A stretch of 21,491 bases of DNA from GCA-2733415 sp049609325. Its GTDB lineage: Bacteria; Bacteroidota; Bacteroidia; Flavobacteriales; Flavobacteriaceae. The notes under the pieces were generated by a model. The model ran no database searches. It had not been told where the DNA came from and saw only the letters and a list, made by a program, of their open reading frames with translations. The stretch is from positions 1-21,491 of the forward strand of contig JBMYYK010000034.1 of NCBI GenBank assembly GCA_049609325.1, given 5' to 3'. This document shows positions 13,395-20,457 of this stretch, in pieces; within the stretch, counting starts at the first letter, position 1; the number at the start of each line of letters is the position of its first letter. Made by a program: the position numbers and the translations under genes.

Positions 13395-14543
13395 ATGTTG
13401 GCAAATAAAAACTTATTTCGATGGATTAGTATAAGCATATCATTTGTCATTGTGTCTTTGATATTGTGGAATACCTATACGTTTTTTCAGAACTTTAAAG
13501 AAGAAGAACGCACCAAAATGAACATCTGGGCAAAAGCCTTTGAAGATGTAAATAATAATGATGATTTGAATGCTGTTATTAATGAATTGTCGCTTGAAGT
13601 GCTGCAAAGCAATAGTACAACTCCGATGATTATTGTTAACAACAAAGGCGAATATGATTTACAAAACATTACAAATGTAAAGCCTGAGGACTCTTTAAAA
13701 GTTAATAAGCTGATAGAAACATTTAAAGAAGAAAACACCCCTATTGAAGCAAAATTTAAAGGTGTAGTTCTGCAGACTATTTATTATGGTAATTCGTCAC
13801 TCATCAATAAGTTGAAGTATTATCCACTTGCGTTGTTACTGATTTTATTGCTGTTCGGAAGTGTAATTTTTTTCTTTTATAAGTCTACAAAAAATGCTAT
13901 ACAGAATAAACTTTGGGCTGGTATGGCCAAAGAAACGGCTCATCAAATTGGTACACCTTTGTCGTCATTAATTGGTTGGTTGGAAATTTTAAAAACTGAA
14001 AATGTTTCTGAAGATACAATCTATGAAATGGGTAAAGATATATCCAGATTACAAACCATAACCGAGCGTTTTTCAAAAATTGGTTCAATGCCAAAACTAG
14101 AAAGGAAAAACATTGTTGAAGAAACTCAAGTTACGTTTGCGTATTTGCAATCCCGTTCCTCAAAGTTGGTGAATTTCGAATTTAAAACTAGTGACCCGGA
14201 AATATTTTCGAATATCAATACTCAATTGTATAGTTGGACCATAGAAAATTTAATTAAAAATGCGATTGACGCCATGAAAGGTAAAGGAGGGTTAAGTGTA
14301 GAAATCACGCAGCTTGAAGATAGTGTGTATGTTACAGTTTCTGATACTGGAAAAGGAATACCTAAAGGTCAATTCTCAAAGGTGTTTGAGCCGGGATTTA
14401 CGAGTAAAAAACGAGGGTGGGGCTTAGGGTTGTCCTTGTCTAAACGAATTATAGAAGATTATCATAACGGGCAGATAAAAGTTCTAAATTCAGAATTAGA
14501 TAAAGGAACAGTGCTTCAAATTATGCTAAAAACTGTAGCGTAA
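13395..14543 (+). CDS. membrane sensor histidine kinase
   Basis: The 382-residue protein has a membrane helix at about 9-30, an extracytoplasmic sensing region at 31-139 with no domain I recognise, a second helix at 143-163, and a kinase core. The phospho-acceptor box is KETAHQIGTPLSSLIGWLEIL (179-199) with His183; AHQIGTP replaces the more common SHELRTP, a variant frequent in Bacteroidota. The ATP-binding half has the N-box ENLIKNAIDAM (284-294), the DTGKG loop (317-321) and GWGLGLSLSKRI (341-352). No response regulator gene lies beside it, so it is an orphan kinase here and its partner and signal are unknown. It converges on the HIT gene with eight bases between the two stops and no visible terminator. 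Confidence 0.92.
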   Translation: MLANKNLFRWISISISFVIVSLILWNTYTFFQNFKEEERTKMNIWAKAFEDVNNNDDLNAVINELSLEVLQSNSTTPMIIVNNKGEYDLQNITNVKPEDSLKVNKLIETFKEENTPIEAKFKGVVLQTIYYGNSSLINKLKYYPLALLLILLLFGSVIFFFYKSTKNAIQNKLWAGMAKETAHQIGTPLSSLIGWLEILKTENVSEDTIYEMGKDISRLQTITERFSKIGSMPKLERKNIVEETQVTFAYLQSRSSKLVNFEFKTSDPEIFSNINTQLYSWTIENLIKNAIDAMKGKGGLSVEITQLEDSVYVTVSDTGKGIPKGQFSKVFEPGFTSKKRGWGLGLSLSKRIIEDYHNGQIKVLNSELDKGTVLQIMLKTVA

Positions 14544-14551
14544 AAAATGGG

Positions 14552-14941
14552 TTATAAGGCGCTTTTAATGTTTTCTGCTATAGCTTTAAAATCATCAGGA
14601 GTTAGTGATTGTTTTTCTACAAATCGAGCATCTTCCATGCTGTTTAACGGAATTAAGTGCACGTGTACGTGAGGGACTTCTAAGCCTATAACTGTTAGTC
14701 CAACACGCTTACAATCAATTACTTTTTCTATGGCTTTAGCCACCGTTCTAGAAAAGGACATTAGAGCTAAATACTCTTCTTCATTCAAGTCAAATAATTT
14801 ATTTTCTTCTTTTTTAGGAATACATAACGTATGACCTTTTGCATTAGGATTGATGTCTAAAAAAGCTAAAAAATCGTCAGTTTCCGCTACTTTGTAGCAA
14901 GGAAGTTCTCCAGATATTATTTTTGAAAATATGGTAGCCAT
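14552..14941 (-). CDS. HIT-family nucleotide hydrolase/transferase
   Basis: The 129-residue protein is a typical short HIT (histidine triad) protein. SKIISGELPCYKVAETDDFLAFLDINP (6-32) is the usual N-terminus, GHTLCIPK (36-43) the first core strand, and the triad VPHVHVHLIP lies at 89-98 with the three histidines 91, 93 and 95. The family hydrolyses adenosine phosphoramidates and related nucleotides, for instance the adenylates released by aminoacyl-tRNA synthetases. It lies downstream of greA after 61 bases that contain a hairpin. Co-expression with greA is plausible and is a common arrangement in Bacteroidota as I recall. Confidence 0.92.
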   Translation of the reverse strand: MATIFSKIISGELPCYKVAETDDFLAFLDINPNAKGHTLCIPKKEENKLFDLNEEEYLALMSFSRTVAKAIEKVIDCKRVGLTVIGLEVPHVHVHLIPLNSMEDARFVEKQSLTPDDFKAIAENIKSAL

Positions 14942-14970
14942 AACTAAGATTTTTATTGATTTATAAAACT

Positions 14971-14998
14971 ATAATCGCTACCGTATAGTAGCGATTAT
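14971..14998 (-). terminator. hairpin between greA and the HIT gene, probable partial terminator
   Basis: Perfect 11-base arms (14971-14981 and 14988-14998, ATAATCGCTAC and its complement) enclose a six-base loop. On the minus strand it follows the greA stop by four bases, and AGTTTTAT comes next, a short U-tract. It may terminate greA transcription partly and set how much HIT is made. Confidence 0.6.
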
Positions 14999-15002
14999 GA
15001 TG

Positions 15003-15479
15003 TTATATTCGTGTGATTTCTAATATTTCAAACTTAATAATTCCGTTGGGTACAGTAACTTCTGCAATATCACCTACAGAATTGCCTAATAATCCTTTAC
15101 CAATAGGGGAGCTTACAGATATTTTACCAGATTTTAAGTCGGCTTCACTTTCAGCAACTAAAGAGTACACCATTTCCATACCATTCATTTGGTTCTTGAT
15201 TTTTACCTTAGAATGAATCAGAACTTTTGAAGTGTCTAATTGAGATTCGTCAATAATTCGTGCATTGGCAACTAAGTTTTCTAGTTTAGAAATTTGCATT
15301 TCAAGCATTCCTTGTGCTTCTTTTGCTGCGTCATACTCGGCATTTTCAGATAAGTCTCCTTTATCTCTTGCGTCAGCAATAGCTTGTGAGGCCTTTGGGC
15401 GCTCAATATCTCTTAAATGATTTAATTCGTCTCTTAATTTTTTTAATCCTTCTTCACTATAATAAGATACATTACTCAT
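15003..15479 (-). CDS. greA: transcription elongation factor GreA
   Basis: GreA enters the secondary channel of RNA polymerase and stimulates cleavage of backtracked RNA. The 158 residues are normal length. The N-terminal coiled coil is at 8-75, with the tip ARDKGDLSENAEYDAAKE (37-54) holding the acidic residues (Asp41, Glu44) that act at the catalytic centre. The C-terminal FKBP-like domain includes SPIGKGLLGNSVGDIAEVTVPNG. It is transcribed from a promoter at about 15556 with a 70-base leader that contains a terminator-like hairpin, unusual in this window where most leaders are 10-25 bases. The HIT gene follows downstream. Confidence 0.95.
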   Translation of the reverse strand: MSNVSYYSEEGLKKLRDELNHLRDIERPKASQAIADARDKGDLSENAEYDAAKEAQGMLEMQISKLENLVANARIIDESQLDTSKVLIHSKVKIKNQMNGMEMVYSLVAESEADLKSGKISVSSPIGKGLLGNSVGDIAEVTVPNGIIKFEILEITRI

Positions 15480-15525
15480 CAGGTCAGTCTTTTATCGTTA
15501 CTATTATTTTATGCTAAAACATAAA

Positions 15526-15548
15526 AAATCCCGTTAAAAACAGGATTT
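15526..15548 (-). terminator. leader hairpin with U-tract in the 5' region of greA
   Basis: On the minus strand the leader RNA reads AAAUCCUG, a seven-base loop UUUUUAA, CGGGAUUU, then UUUAUGUUUUAG. All eight stem positions pair, one as U-G. In the plus-strand RNA the same position is a C-A mismatch, so the structure is optimal only for greA-directed transcription. It begins at or just after the predicted transcription start and resembles an early intrinsic terminator. Confidence 0.55.
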
Positions 15549-15555
15549 ATACTAA

Positions 15556-15563
15556 CAAATATA
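15556..15563 (-). promoter_or_regulatory. -7 promoter element of greA
   Basis: On the minus strand this is TATATTTG, an exact match to TAnnTTTG. Transcription would start near 15550, giving a leader of about 70 bases to the greA ATG at 15479. No clear -33 TTTG is seen. Confidence 0.5.
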
Positions 15564-15583
15564 ATAAATTTTAGCATTTATTG

Positions 15584-15591
15584 TACTTTTG
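15584..15591 (+). promoter_or_regulatory. -7 promoter element of the Rieske-like lipoprotein gene
   Basis: TACTTTTG is an exact TAnnTTTG match, and the lipoprotein ATG follows 22 bases after it. It decides the start: the in-frame TTG at 15589 lies inside this element and so cannot be a start codon on its transcript. It is back to back with the greA promoter, 20 bases apart. Confidence 0.5.
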
Positions 15592-15612
15592 AACTCGTTA
15601 AAAATAACGCAA

Positions 15613-16053
15613 ATGAAAAAGATATTACCCATAGTTTTTATGATATTGATGTTGGTGAGTTGTAAGGAAGATGATGTGTCTCAAAACGGCTGTGTTAGTA
15701 ATTTGTTGCCAAATTATGGCTTTGATACCGGTTCTGAAATTAATTTAAGTTTGCCTTTATATAACGGATTACAGTTTGCAGGAAACTCAGTGTTTATTAG
15801 TAATTACGGGGTTAGAGGGATTTATTTATACAATACTGGGAGTTCAATTGTAGCTTATGAAGCGAGTGATCCCGCACATGGGCCAAGCTCATGTTCTGGC
15901 ATGTCTATTTCTGGAATAGAATTAACTTGCGGATGTGGTGATGATAATTCTTATGAGTTGTTAACTGGGCAACAAACATCTGGTGCAACCGGTAACTGTT
16001 TGAGGGCGTATAGGGCAGAACAAAACGGCACAATTGTTCGTGTGTATAACTAA
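15613..16053 (+). CDS. Rieske-like-fold lipoprotein with degenerate cluster ligands
   Basis: From ATG at 15613 the protein is 146 residues. It opens with a lipoprotein signal MKKILPIVFMILMLVSC, and the lipobox LVSC makes Cys17 the lipidated residue. The next residues KEDD resemble the K-(D/E)-(D/E) export signal that sends Bacteroidota lipoproteins to the cell surface. The mature part has GVRGIYLYNTGSSIVAYEA, DPAHGPSSCSG and LTCGCGDDNSYELLTGQ, which follow the layout of Rieske [2Fe-2S] domains. A Rieske centre needs two cysteines and two histidines in paired motifs: the first cysteine position is Asp and the second histidine is missing, so a normal cluster is unlikely. Two Cys and one His remain in these loops. 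It overlaps the convergent arfB end by four bases. Confidence 0.75.
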   Translation: MKKILPIVFMILMLVSCKEDDVSQNGCVSNLLPNYGFDTGSEINLSLPLYNGLQFAGNSVFISNYGVRGIYLYNTGSSIVAYEASDPAHGPSSCSGMSISGIELTCGCGDDNSYELLTGQQTSGATGNCLRAYRAEQNGTIVRVYN

Positions 16054-16457
16054 AAATCTGTAGCAGGTTTCTGTCTTGATTTTTTCTTGTCAGAAGTCAT
16101 TTTTTTGTGTTTTAAGCGCTTTCTTATGACGCTTTTTGGGATTTTTGTTTGAATTCTTTTTTTGGGTACTTTGAGCCCGAATGTTAAAAGTTTTAAAAGC
16201 CGTCTACTAACAAGTTCTTTGTTTTTATGCTGACTTCTACTTTCTGAACATTGTAAAATAATGACATTTTCTTTGGTAAGTTTATTACTTATAGTTGCTT
16301 GTAAAGTATGTTTTTCGGTTTCAGATAACCCTTGTGATTGCATGAGGTTAAATGTTAACTCTACTTTAGAAGCGACTTTATTTACATGCTGACCACCAGC
16401 GCCTGAACTTCTGATGGCTTTGAAGCTACATTCTTGTATGATTATATCAAAATTCAA
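16050..16457 (-). CDS. arfB: ArfB/YaeJ-type ribosome-rescue peptidyl-tRNA hydrolase
   Basis: ArfB frees ribosomes stalled on mRNAs lacking a stop codon by entering the A site and hydrolysing peptidyl-tRNA. The 135-residue protein has the release-factor catalytic loop RSSGAGGQHVNKVASKVEL (16-34) with GGQ at 21-23, and a long basic C-terminal tail (from about 95, KKRIQTKIPKSVIRKRLKHKK and beyond), the part that inserts into the empty mRNA channel. It lacks the codon-recognition domain of RF1 and RF2. Its start is TTG at 16457 within a TTGA overlap: the TGA is the stop of the DUF4301 gene, so the two are translationally coupled. Confidence 0.93.
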   Translation of the reverse strand: MNFDIIIQECSFKAIRSSGAGGQHVNKVASKVELTFNLMQSQGLSETEKHTLQATISNKLTKENVIILQCSESRSQHKNKELVSRRLLKLLTFGLKVPKKRIQTKIPKSVIRKRLKHKKMTSDKKKSRQKPATDF

Positions 16458-17998
16458 TTGAGTTGATGTGAAGGTTTTAACAAATCGTTGACGTTTTTTA
16501 CAGGGTTAAATGTATCTAAAGGCACCTCTATAAAAATACTGGTCCAATTGGCCATTCCACCATTCCACAGACCAGGAAGTTCAAGAGCTTTTAAACTTTT
16601 GCCTAATCGTGTTTTTGATGATATGAAGGCAGTATTATGGTCTACAAAATCTAAAAGGTTAAACTTTTCGCCTTTATAATTTTTAACGCCACATACAATA
16701 TCTACAGGGTTAAAGTGGGTTGCTTTTTTTAAAATCTGCTTTTGATGTTTGTTCTTTTTGTCAATTTGTGCGCTTTCAACAATTTGTAGAGATACAGTTC
16801 CATTTTCACTTTTTACCCAAAAAGGCCCTCCGCCAGGTTCCCCTTCGTTTTTAACCATGCCACATACTCTAATAGGCCTGTTAAGCTTAGTGATTAAATA
16901 TTCTATTTGATATTTTGTAGAGTATTTTTCAAATTCTGGATTGATGATAATGTTGAGCTGAGTGCTTAAAAAATTAGCAATAGTAATGATGTCTTGTTCT
17001 GTTACAGAGCCATTTGTTAATTGGTTAATGTAGTCAAAAACGTGTTGCTGTGTTTTTAACAATACTCCAGCAAGAATTTTTTTATAAACGATAACATCAT
17101 CTTTAAGTTTTGGGGTCACAACGTTATCAATGTTTTTAATGAAAATGATGTCATCATCAATGTCATTGAGGTTTTCAATAAGTGCACCGTGTCCAGATGG
17201 TCTAAATAGCAGCTGGTTGTTTTCATCTCTAAAAAACGTGTTGTCTTGTTTTACAGCAATAGTATCTGTTTTGTGTTTTTGGTAAGAGAAACTCACGTCA
17301 AAACGCGTATTGGTTTTAGAAGTGATTTTTTCATGAATACTATCTAATTCTTGTTGAAATTTATGTTCATGTTCTTCAGAAATTGTGAAATGTAATTTTG
17401 CATTACCATGATTAGATGCATATTGAGTAGCTTCGTATAAATGCTCTTTAAACGCTGTAGACACTTCGTTTTTATACTGATGAAATGGGAGTAAACCTTT
17501 AGGAAGTTGTCCAAAATTCAATTGTTGTTCACTTAACATGGTATTAATAAATGAGACAATTTTGTCATCGATATTTAAGTTGTCATAATGGTCTGGTAAG
17601 GCTTCTATGACTTCAGAATAAAATGGCAACTTTTCCATACCAATAATAAACAAGGCTAATTCGGGTACTTTATTTTTATTGATATATGAATTTATAGACT
17701 CTTTAGAGGGGTTGAAATCTTTTAAAAATTCGAATAAAAACTTAAACATTCTAGTTGCAGCTCCAGAGGCAGGAACAAATTTTAAAACTGAATAGTTTGC
17801 TTTTTGATTTTCATAATAGTTATAGTAGAATTCGCGCTTTTTTTTATCAAAACGCAAAATGCCATTGTCTATTGTTGCTGCATCTTTTAGTGTAATTGGT
17901 TTAATACCATTTTCAAAATATTGCAGTTGAGACAGGACTTGTTCAACACTGAGTCCGTTAGAGTTTATTTGATGTATATCTTGTTTAGTGAATTTCAC
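16454..17998 (-). CDS. DUF4301 protein, nucleotidyltransferase-like motifs
   Basis: The 514-residue protein matches DUF4301, a Bacteroidota family without a known function to my knowledge. Motifs suggest a sugar-nucleotide pyrophosphorylase-like fold: KFVPASGAATRMFK (73-86) resembles the N-terminal nucleotide-binding loop with its conserved arginine, LLFRPSGHGALIENL (263-277) resembles the PxGHG(D/G) uracil-binding loop, and IIFIKNIDNVV (284-294) resembles the N-x-DN strand of UDP-glucose and UDP-GlcNAc pyrophosphorylases. Later conserved blocks are RVCGMVKNEGEPGGGPFWV (377-395), THFNPVDIVC (427-436) and LPGLWNGGMANW (474-485). No signal peptide or membrane helix is seen. It overlaps arfB by four bases and starts 41 bases after the carboxypeptidase-regulatory-domain gene. 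The substrate is unknown; the catalytic inference rests on motif reading alone. Confidence 0.75.
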   Translation of the reverse strand: MKFTKQDIHQINSNGLSVEQVLSQLQYFENGIKPITLKDAATIDNGILRFDKKKREFYYNYYENQKANYSVLKFVPASGAATRMFKFLFEFLKDFNPSKESINSYINKNKVPELALFIIGMEKLPFYSEVIEALPDHYDNLNIDDKIVSFINTMLSEQQLNFGQLPKGLLPFHQYKNEVSTAFKEHLYEATQYASNHGNAKLHFTISEEHEHKFQQELDSIHEKITSKTNTRFDVSFSYQKHKTDTIAVKQDNTFFRDENNQLLFRPSGHGALIENLNDIDDDIIFIKNIDNVVTPKLKDDVIVYKKILAGVLLKTQQHVFDYINQLTNGSVTEQDIITIANFLSTQLNIIINPEFEKYSTKYQIEYLITKLNRPIRVCGMVKNEGEPGGGPFWVKSENGTVSLQIVESAQIDKKNKHQKQILKKATHFNPVDIVCGVKNYKGEKFNLLDFVDHNTAFISSKTRLGKSLKALELPGLWNGGMANWTSIFIEVPLDTFNPVKNVNDLLKPSHQLN

Positions 17999-18039
17999 TG
18001 CTATAAAATTTAGTTGTTTTATTGGTCGCTTGTGTGGTT

Positions 18040-19011
18040 CTAGTTTTTGTACACATTCATTTTTAACCCCATACCATAATTATTTAAACCTTCTGCTAGT
18101 AATTTAGAACGCTTAATATTTTGTTTTTCGTACCTAATCCATTTATTGTCATCTAAAAATATACGTTTGATGTACGTTCGTTTAGTAGGAATTTTATTTG
18201 TAAAAGGGAGTAGTGGGCGAAAAGTAGTTGACACTTTTACAATTCCTTTTCTAGTTTTTACCTCTTGGTATTTTTTGTTTGGTAATAATTTACCTTGTTT
18301 ATCTGTGTAACCAAGTATTTGTATAGATACAAAAATACCGTTTTTAGGTATAAAAATATCATTCTCGGTAATGTCTAATTCATAAACAGACTCACTTTGT
18401 TCAGTCACTCTAAAAATGACTTTTTCGTAACTTAACACGTCACCGGGTAAGCCATTATTATTTTCGTAAAAATGCACTTTAAATAATGTGGAAAATGGGC
18501 GTTTTTTGGTATTCGTTTTTTTTCGGTCATTCCAATTAGAAGCCTCAGTTTTTATGGGTAAATATAAAGTGGTTATTTGTTTTGGTTTTTTATTGTCATT
18601 AGGAAAAAACACAGCTATTTCTGACTCGATAGTAGGTAGCCAACATTTGAAATAGTCTTCATGAGTTGTAGGTTTTATGGTTTCTGGTTTGAATTTTCCA
18701 GTTGGTTTAACCTGTACAATAACTTCTTGTAGCTCTTCGGATAATGGAGACAGAAGAATAGTGTTTTGTAATTGAGACGTGGCTACTTTCTGCTCTTTAT
18801 AGCCTAAAGAGGAGATGTATAAAGTGTCAATGTCATGATAAAGTTTTTTTGTGAAAGTGAAGTTGCCCTCATCATCTGCAAAAATTCCATTTCCATTCCC
18901 AAAGGAAATAGTAGCGTAGGATACGGGGAATTTCGTGTCTTTATCAATAATTTTAGTTTGTCCAAATACCGTATTGAGTGTCAGGCAAGCCAGTAGTATG
19001 ATTAATCTCAT
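18040..19011 (-). CDS. secreted protein with a carboxypeptidase-D regulatory-like (CarboxypepD_reg) domain
   Basis: The 323-residue protein has a signal peptide (RLIILLACLTLNTVFG, cleavage near residue 17). Residues 18-92 form a CarboxypepD_reg-like beta-sandwich: KIIDKDTKFPVSYATI, then GIFADDEGNFTF, YISSLGYKEQ, and ILLSPLSEELQEVIV. In TonB-dependent receptors this domain precedes the plug, but here no beta-barrel follows. The remaining 230 residues are a basic, beta-rich region I do not recognise, with FKVHFYENNNGLPGDVLSYE as its most distinctive stretch. Bacteroidota have many such stand-alone proteins; a periplasmic or outer-membrane role is likely. It is 24 bases after the GGGP synthase gene in the same minus-strand run. 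Confidence 0.78.
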   Translation of the reverse strand: MRLIILLACLTLNTVFGQTKIIDKDTKFPVSYATISFGNGNGIFADDEGNFTFTKKLYHDIDTLYISSLGYKEQKVATSQLQNTILLSPLSEELQEVIVQVKPTGKFKPETIKPTTHEDYFKCWLPTIESEIAVFFPNDNKKPKQITTLYLPIKTEASNWNDRKKTNTKKRPFSTLFKVHFYENNNGLPGDVLSYEKVIFRVTEQSESVYELDITENDIFIPKNGIFVSIQILGYTDKQGKLLPNKKYQEVKTRKGIVKVSTTFRPLLPFTNKIPTKRTYIKRIFLDDNKWIRYEKQNIKRSKLLAEGLNNYGMGLKMNVYKN

Positions 19012-19035
19012 GGTTATAGTTTTAATGCCTAAAAG

Positions 19036-19758
19036 TTAGTGTATTTTTTCTAAAAACCCGTCGTTTTTTTCAAAAGCAGTACCTACAACTACCATATCTG
19101 CTCCAGCAGTGTATGCATTATTTATTTGACTGCTACTACGTAAACCACCTCCTACTATTAAAGGAATATCTAATGCTTTTGAAACTGCTGAAATTAGTTC
19201 GGTATTAATGGCATTTTTAGCTCCTGACCCTGCCTCAAGATAAATTATTTTTTTTCCTGAAAATTGTCCAGCCAACGCTGTGTTAACGGCAAGTGTGATG
19301 TCGTTTTGTGAGATAGGTAAAGTGTTGCTAACTCTTTGTACTGCAGTTTCAGTTCCACCATCAATGAGTATATATCCAGTAGGGATGAGTTCTAAATTGG
19401 TGTTATGTAATAAAGGAACCGCTTTGATGTGTTGTTCAATTAAATATTCAGGATTTCTGCCAGACAGTAGGCTTAAAAACAACATGCCATCCGCAGCATT
19501 AGTGATTTGATTTACATTGCCTGGAAACAAGATAATAGGTAAGCTTGTGTGTTGTTTTATGGTGTTAACAATAAGTTCTGTTTGTTGATTTGCTACAATA
19601 CTGCCGCCAACAAAAATATGCGTAGCTATACTAGAATTTATTTTTGATACTAAATGCTTTACGGTATCAACTATAAGTTTATCGGGGTCTAATAAAACCG
19701 CTAATAATTTAGTGTTACTAGCTTTAGCTTGAATAATGTTGTAGTAAATATGATGCAT
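19036..19758 (-). CDS. geranylgeranylglyceryl/heptaprenylglyceryl phosphate synthase family protein
   Basis: This (beta/alpha)8 prenyltransferase family (GGGPS/PcrB) joins an isoprenoid diphosphate to glycerol-1-phosphate through an ether bond, the first committed step of archaeal-type lipids. The 240-residue protein has the family landmarks: LLDPDK at 22-27, HIFVGGS at 47-53, DGMLFLSLLSGRNP at 90-103, YLEAGSGA at 173-180, and IVGGGLRSS plus VVVGTAF at 201-229. Bacteroidota are known to have GGGPS-type enzymes. No glycerol-1-phosphate dehydrogenase gene lies in the window. It overlaps the phosphopantetheinyl transferase gene by one base. The chain length of its substrate is not readable. Confidence 0.92.
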   Translation of the reverse strand: MHHIYYNIIQAKASNTKLLAVLLDPDKLIVDTVKHLVSKINSSIATHIFVGGSIVANQQTELIVNTIKQHTSLPIILFPGNVNQITNAADGMLFLSLLSGRNPEYLIEQHIKAVPLLHNTNLELIPTGYILIDGGTETAVQRVSNTLPISQNDITLAVNTALAGQFSGKKIIYLEAGSGAKNAINTELISAVSKALDIPLIVGGGLRSSSQINNAYTAGADMVVVGTAFEKNDGFLEKIH

Positions 19759-20390
19759 TAATCTAAAGTTTCATTAGTGGCGTACACAAGGGTGTAGCCG
19801 TCAAAAATATCGAAGTAGATATTAAATTGTTCATTATAAGGTTCTTTTAAAATATGACCAACAGTTTGGTTTTGATTTAAATGAAATGCCTCAATAGGTA
19901 AATGTTCAATAAATAACAATCCTCCATCTGGATGAATTTTAAATAAACTTTCTTTAGCACCCCAAATAACGGTTAATTGTTCAGTTAGATTTTCCTTTGT
20001 GAGAAACTGGGTTTCTTGGCCAATAAATTTTGAGGCGATGCGTTGAATTTTATCTCTATTCTTTTCAATATCCACCCCAATAGCGGTATTTGAAATGGCA
20101 ATAACCGAAAACTCAAATGAATGCGATATGGTAATTTGTCTGCCGTCTTTTAAATGTGGTTTCCCATCTTCTGTATAAAACAAATCAAAGTCTGAGAGTT
20201 GGGCGCGTTCTAATAACTTTCGTACGGCTAAGAATCCCTTTTTATGCGATTCTGACCGCATGCCATCAACCCTCTGTTGACTACGTTCATTTAATGTAGT
20301 TGAGTCTTCTAATTCTTGTAGTGATTCAGCAATCTTCCAAATTAGGATACTAGTAGTGTTGTTATGTGTAATGGTTTTGTATAATGGCAT
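19758..20390 (-). CDS. 4'-phosphopantetheinyl transferase superfamily protein
   Basis: The enzyme moves the 4'-phosphopantetheine arm of coenzyme A onto a serine of a carrier protein. The 210-residue length and motifs place it with the Sfp-like two-half monomers: FYTEDGKPHL (71-80), ITISHSFEFSVIAIS (86-100), the magnesium-binding GVDIEKN (105-111; Asp107 and Glu109) and IWGAKESLFKIH (142-153, the WxxKEAxxK signature). No polyketide or peptide synthase is in the window, so it more likely serves the fatty-acid carrier or a distant cluster. It heads the minus-strand run and overlaps the GGGP synthase gene by one base. A small inverted repeat ACAACA-g-TGTTGT (20393-20405) lies directly before its start codon. 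Confidence 0.9.
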   Translation of the reverse strand: MPLYKTITHNNTTSILIWKIAESLQELEDSTTLNERSQQRVDGMRSESHKKGFLAVRKLLERAQLSDFDLFYTEDGKPHLKDGRQITISHSFEFSVIAISNTAIGVDIEKNRDKIQRIASKFIGQETQFLTKENLTEQLTVIWGAKESLFKIHPDGGLLFIEHLPIEAFHLNQNQTVGHILKEPYNEQFNIYFDIFDGYTLVYATNETLD

Positions 20391-20457
20391 TTACAACAGT
20401 GTTGTTTAATATGTGACCTATTAGAATGTTACGAAATCCAATGGTTATTAAAAGTTA

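Noticed and set aside
15589..15612. Earlier TTG start (15589) for the lipoprotein
   Set aside because: It lies inside the predicted -7 element and would displace the signal peptide; ATG at 15613 gives a proper lipoprotein leader.
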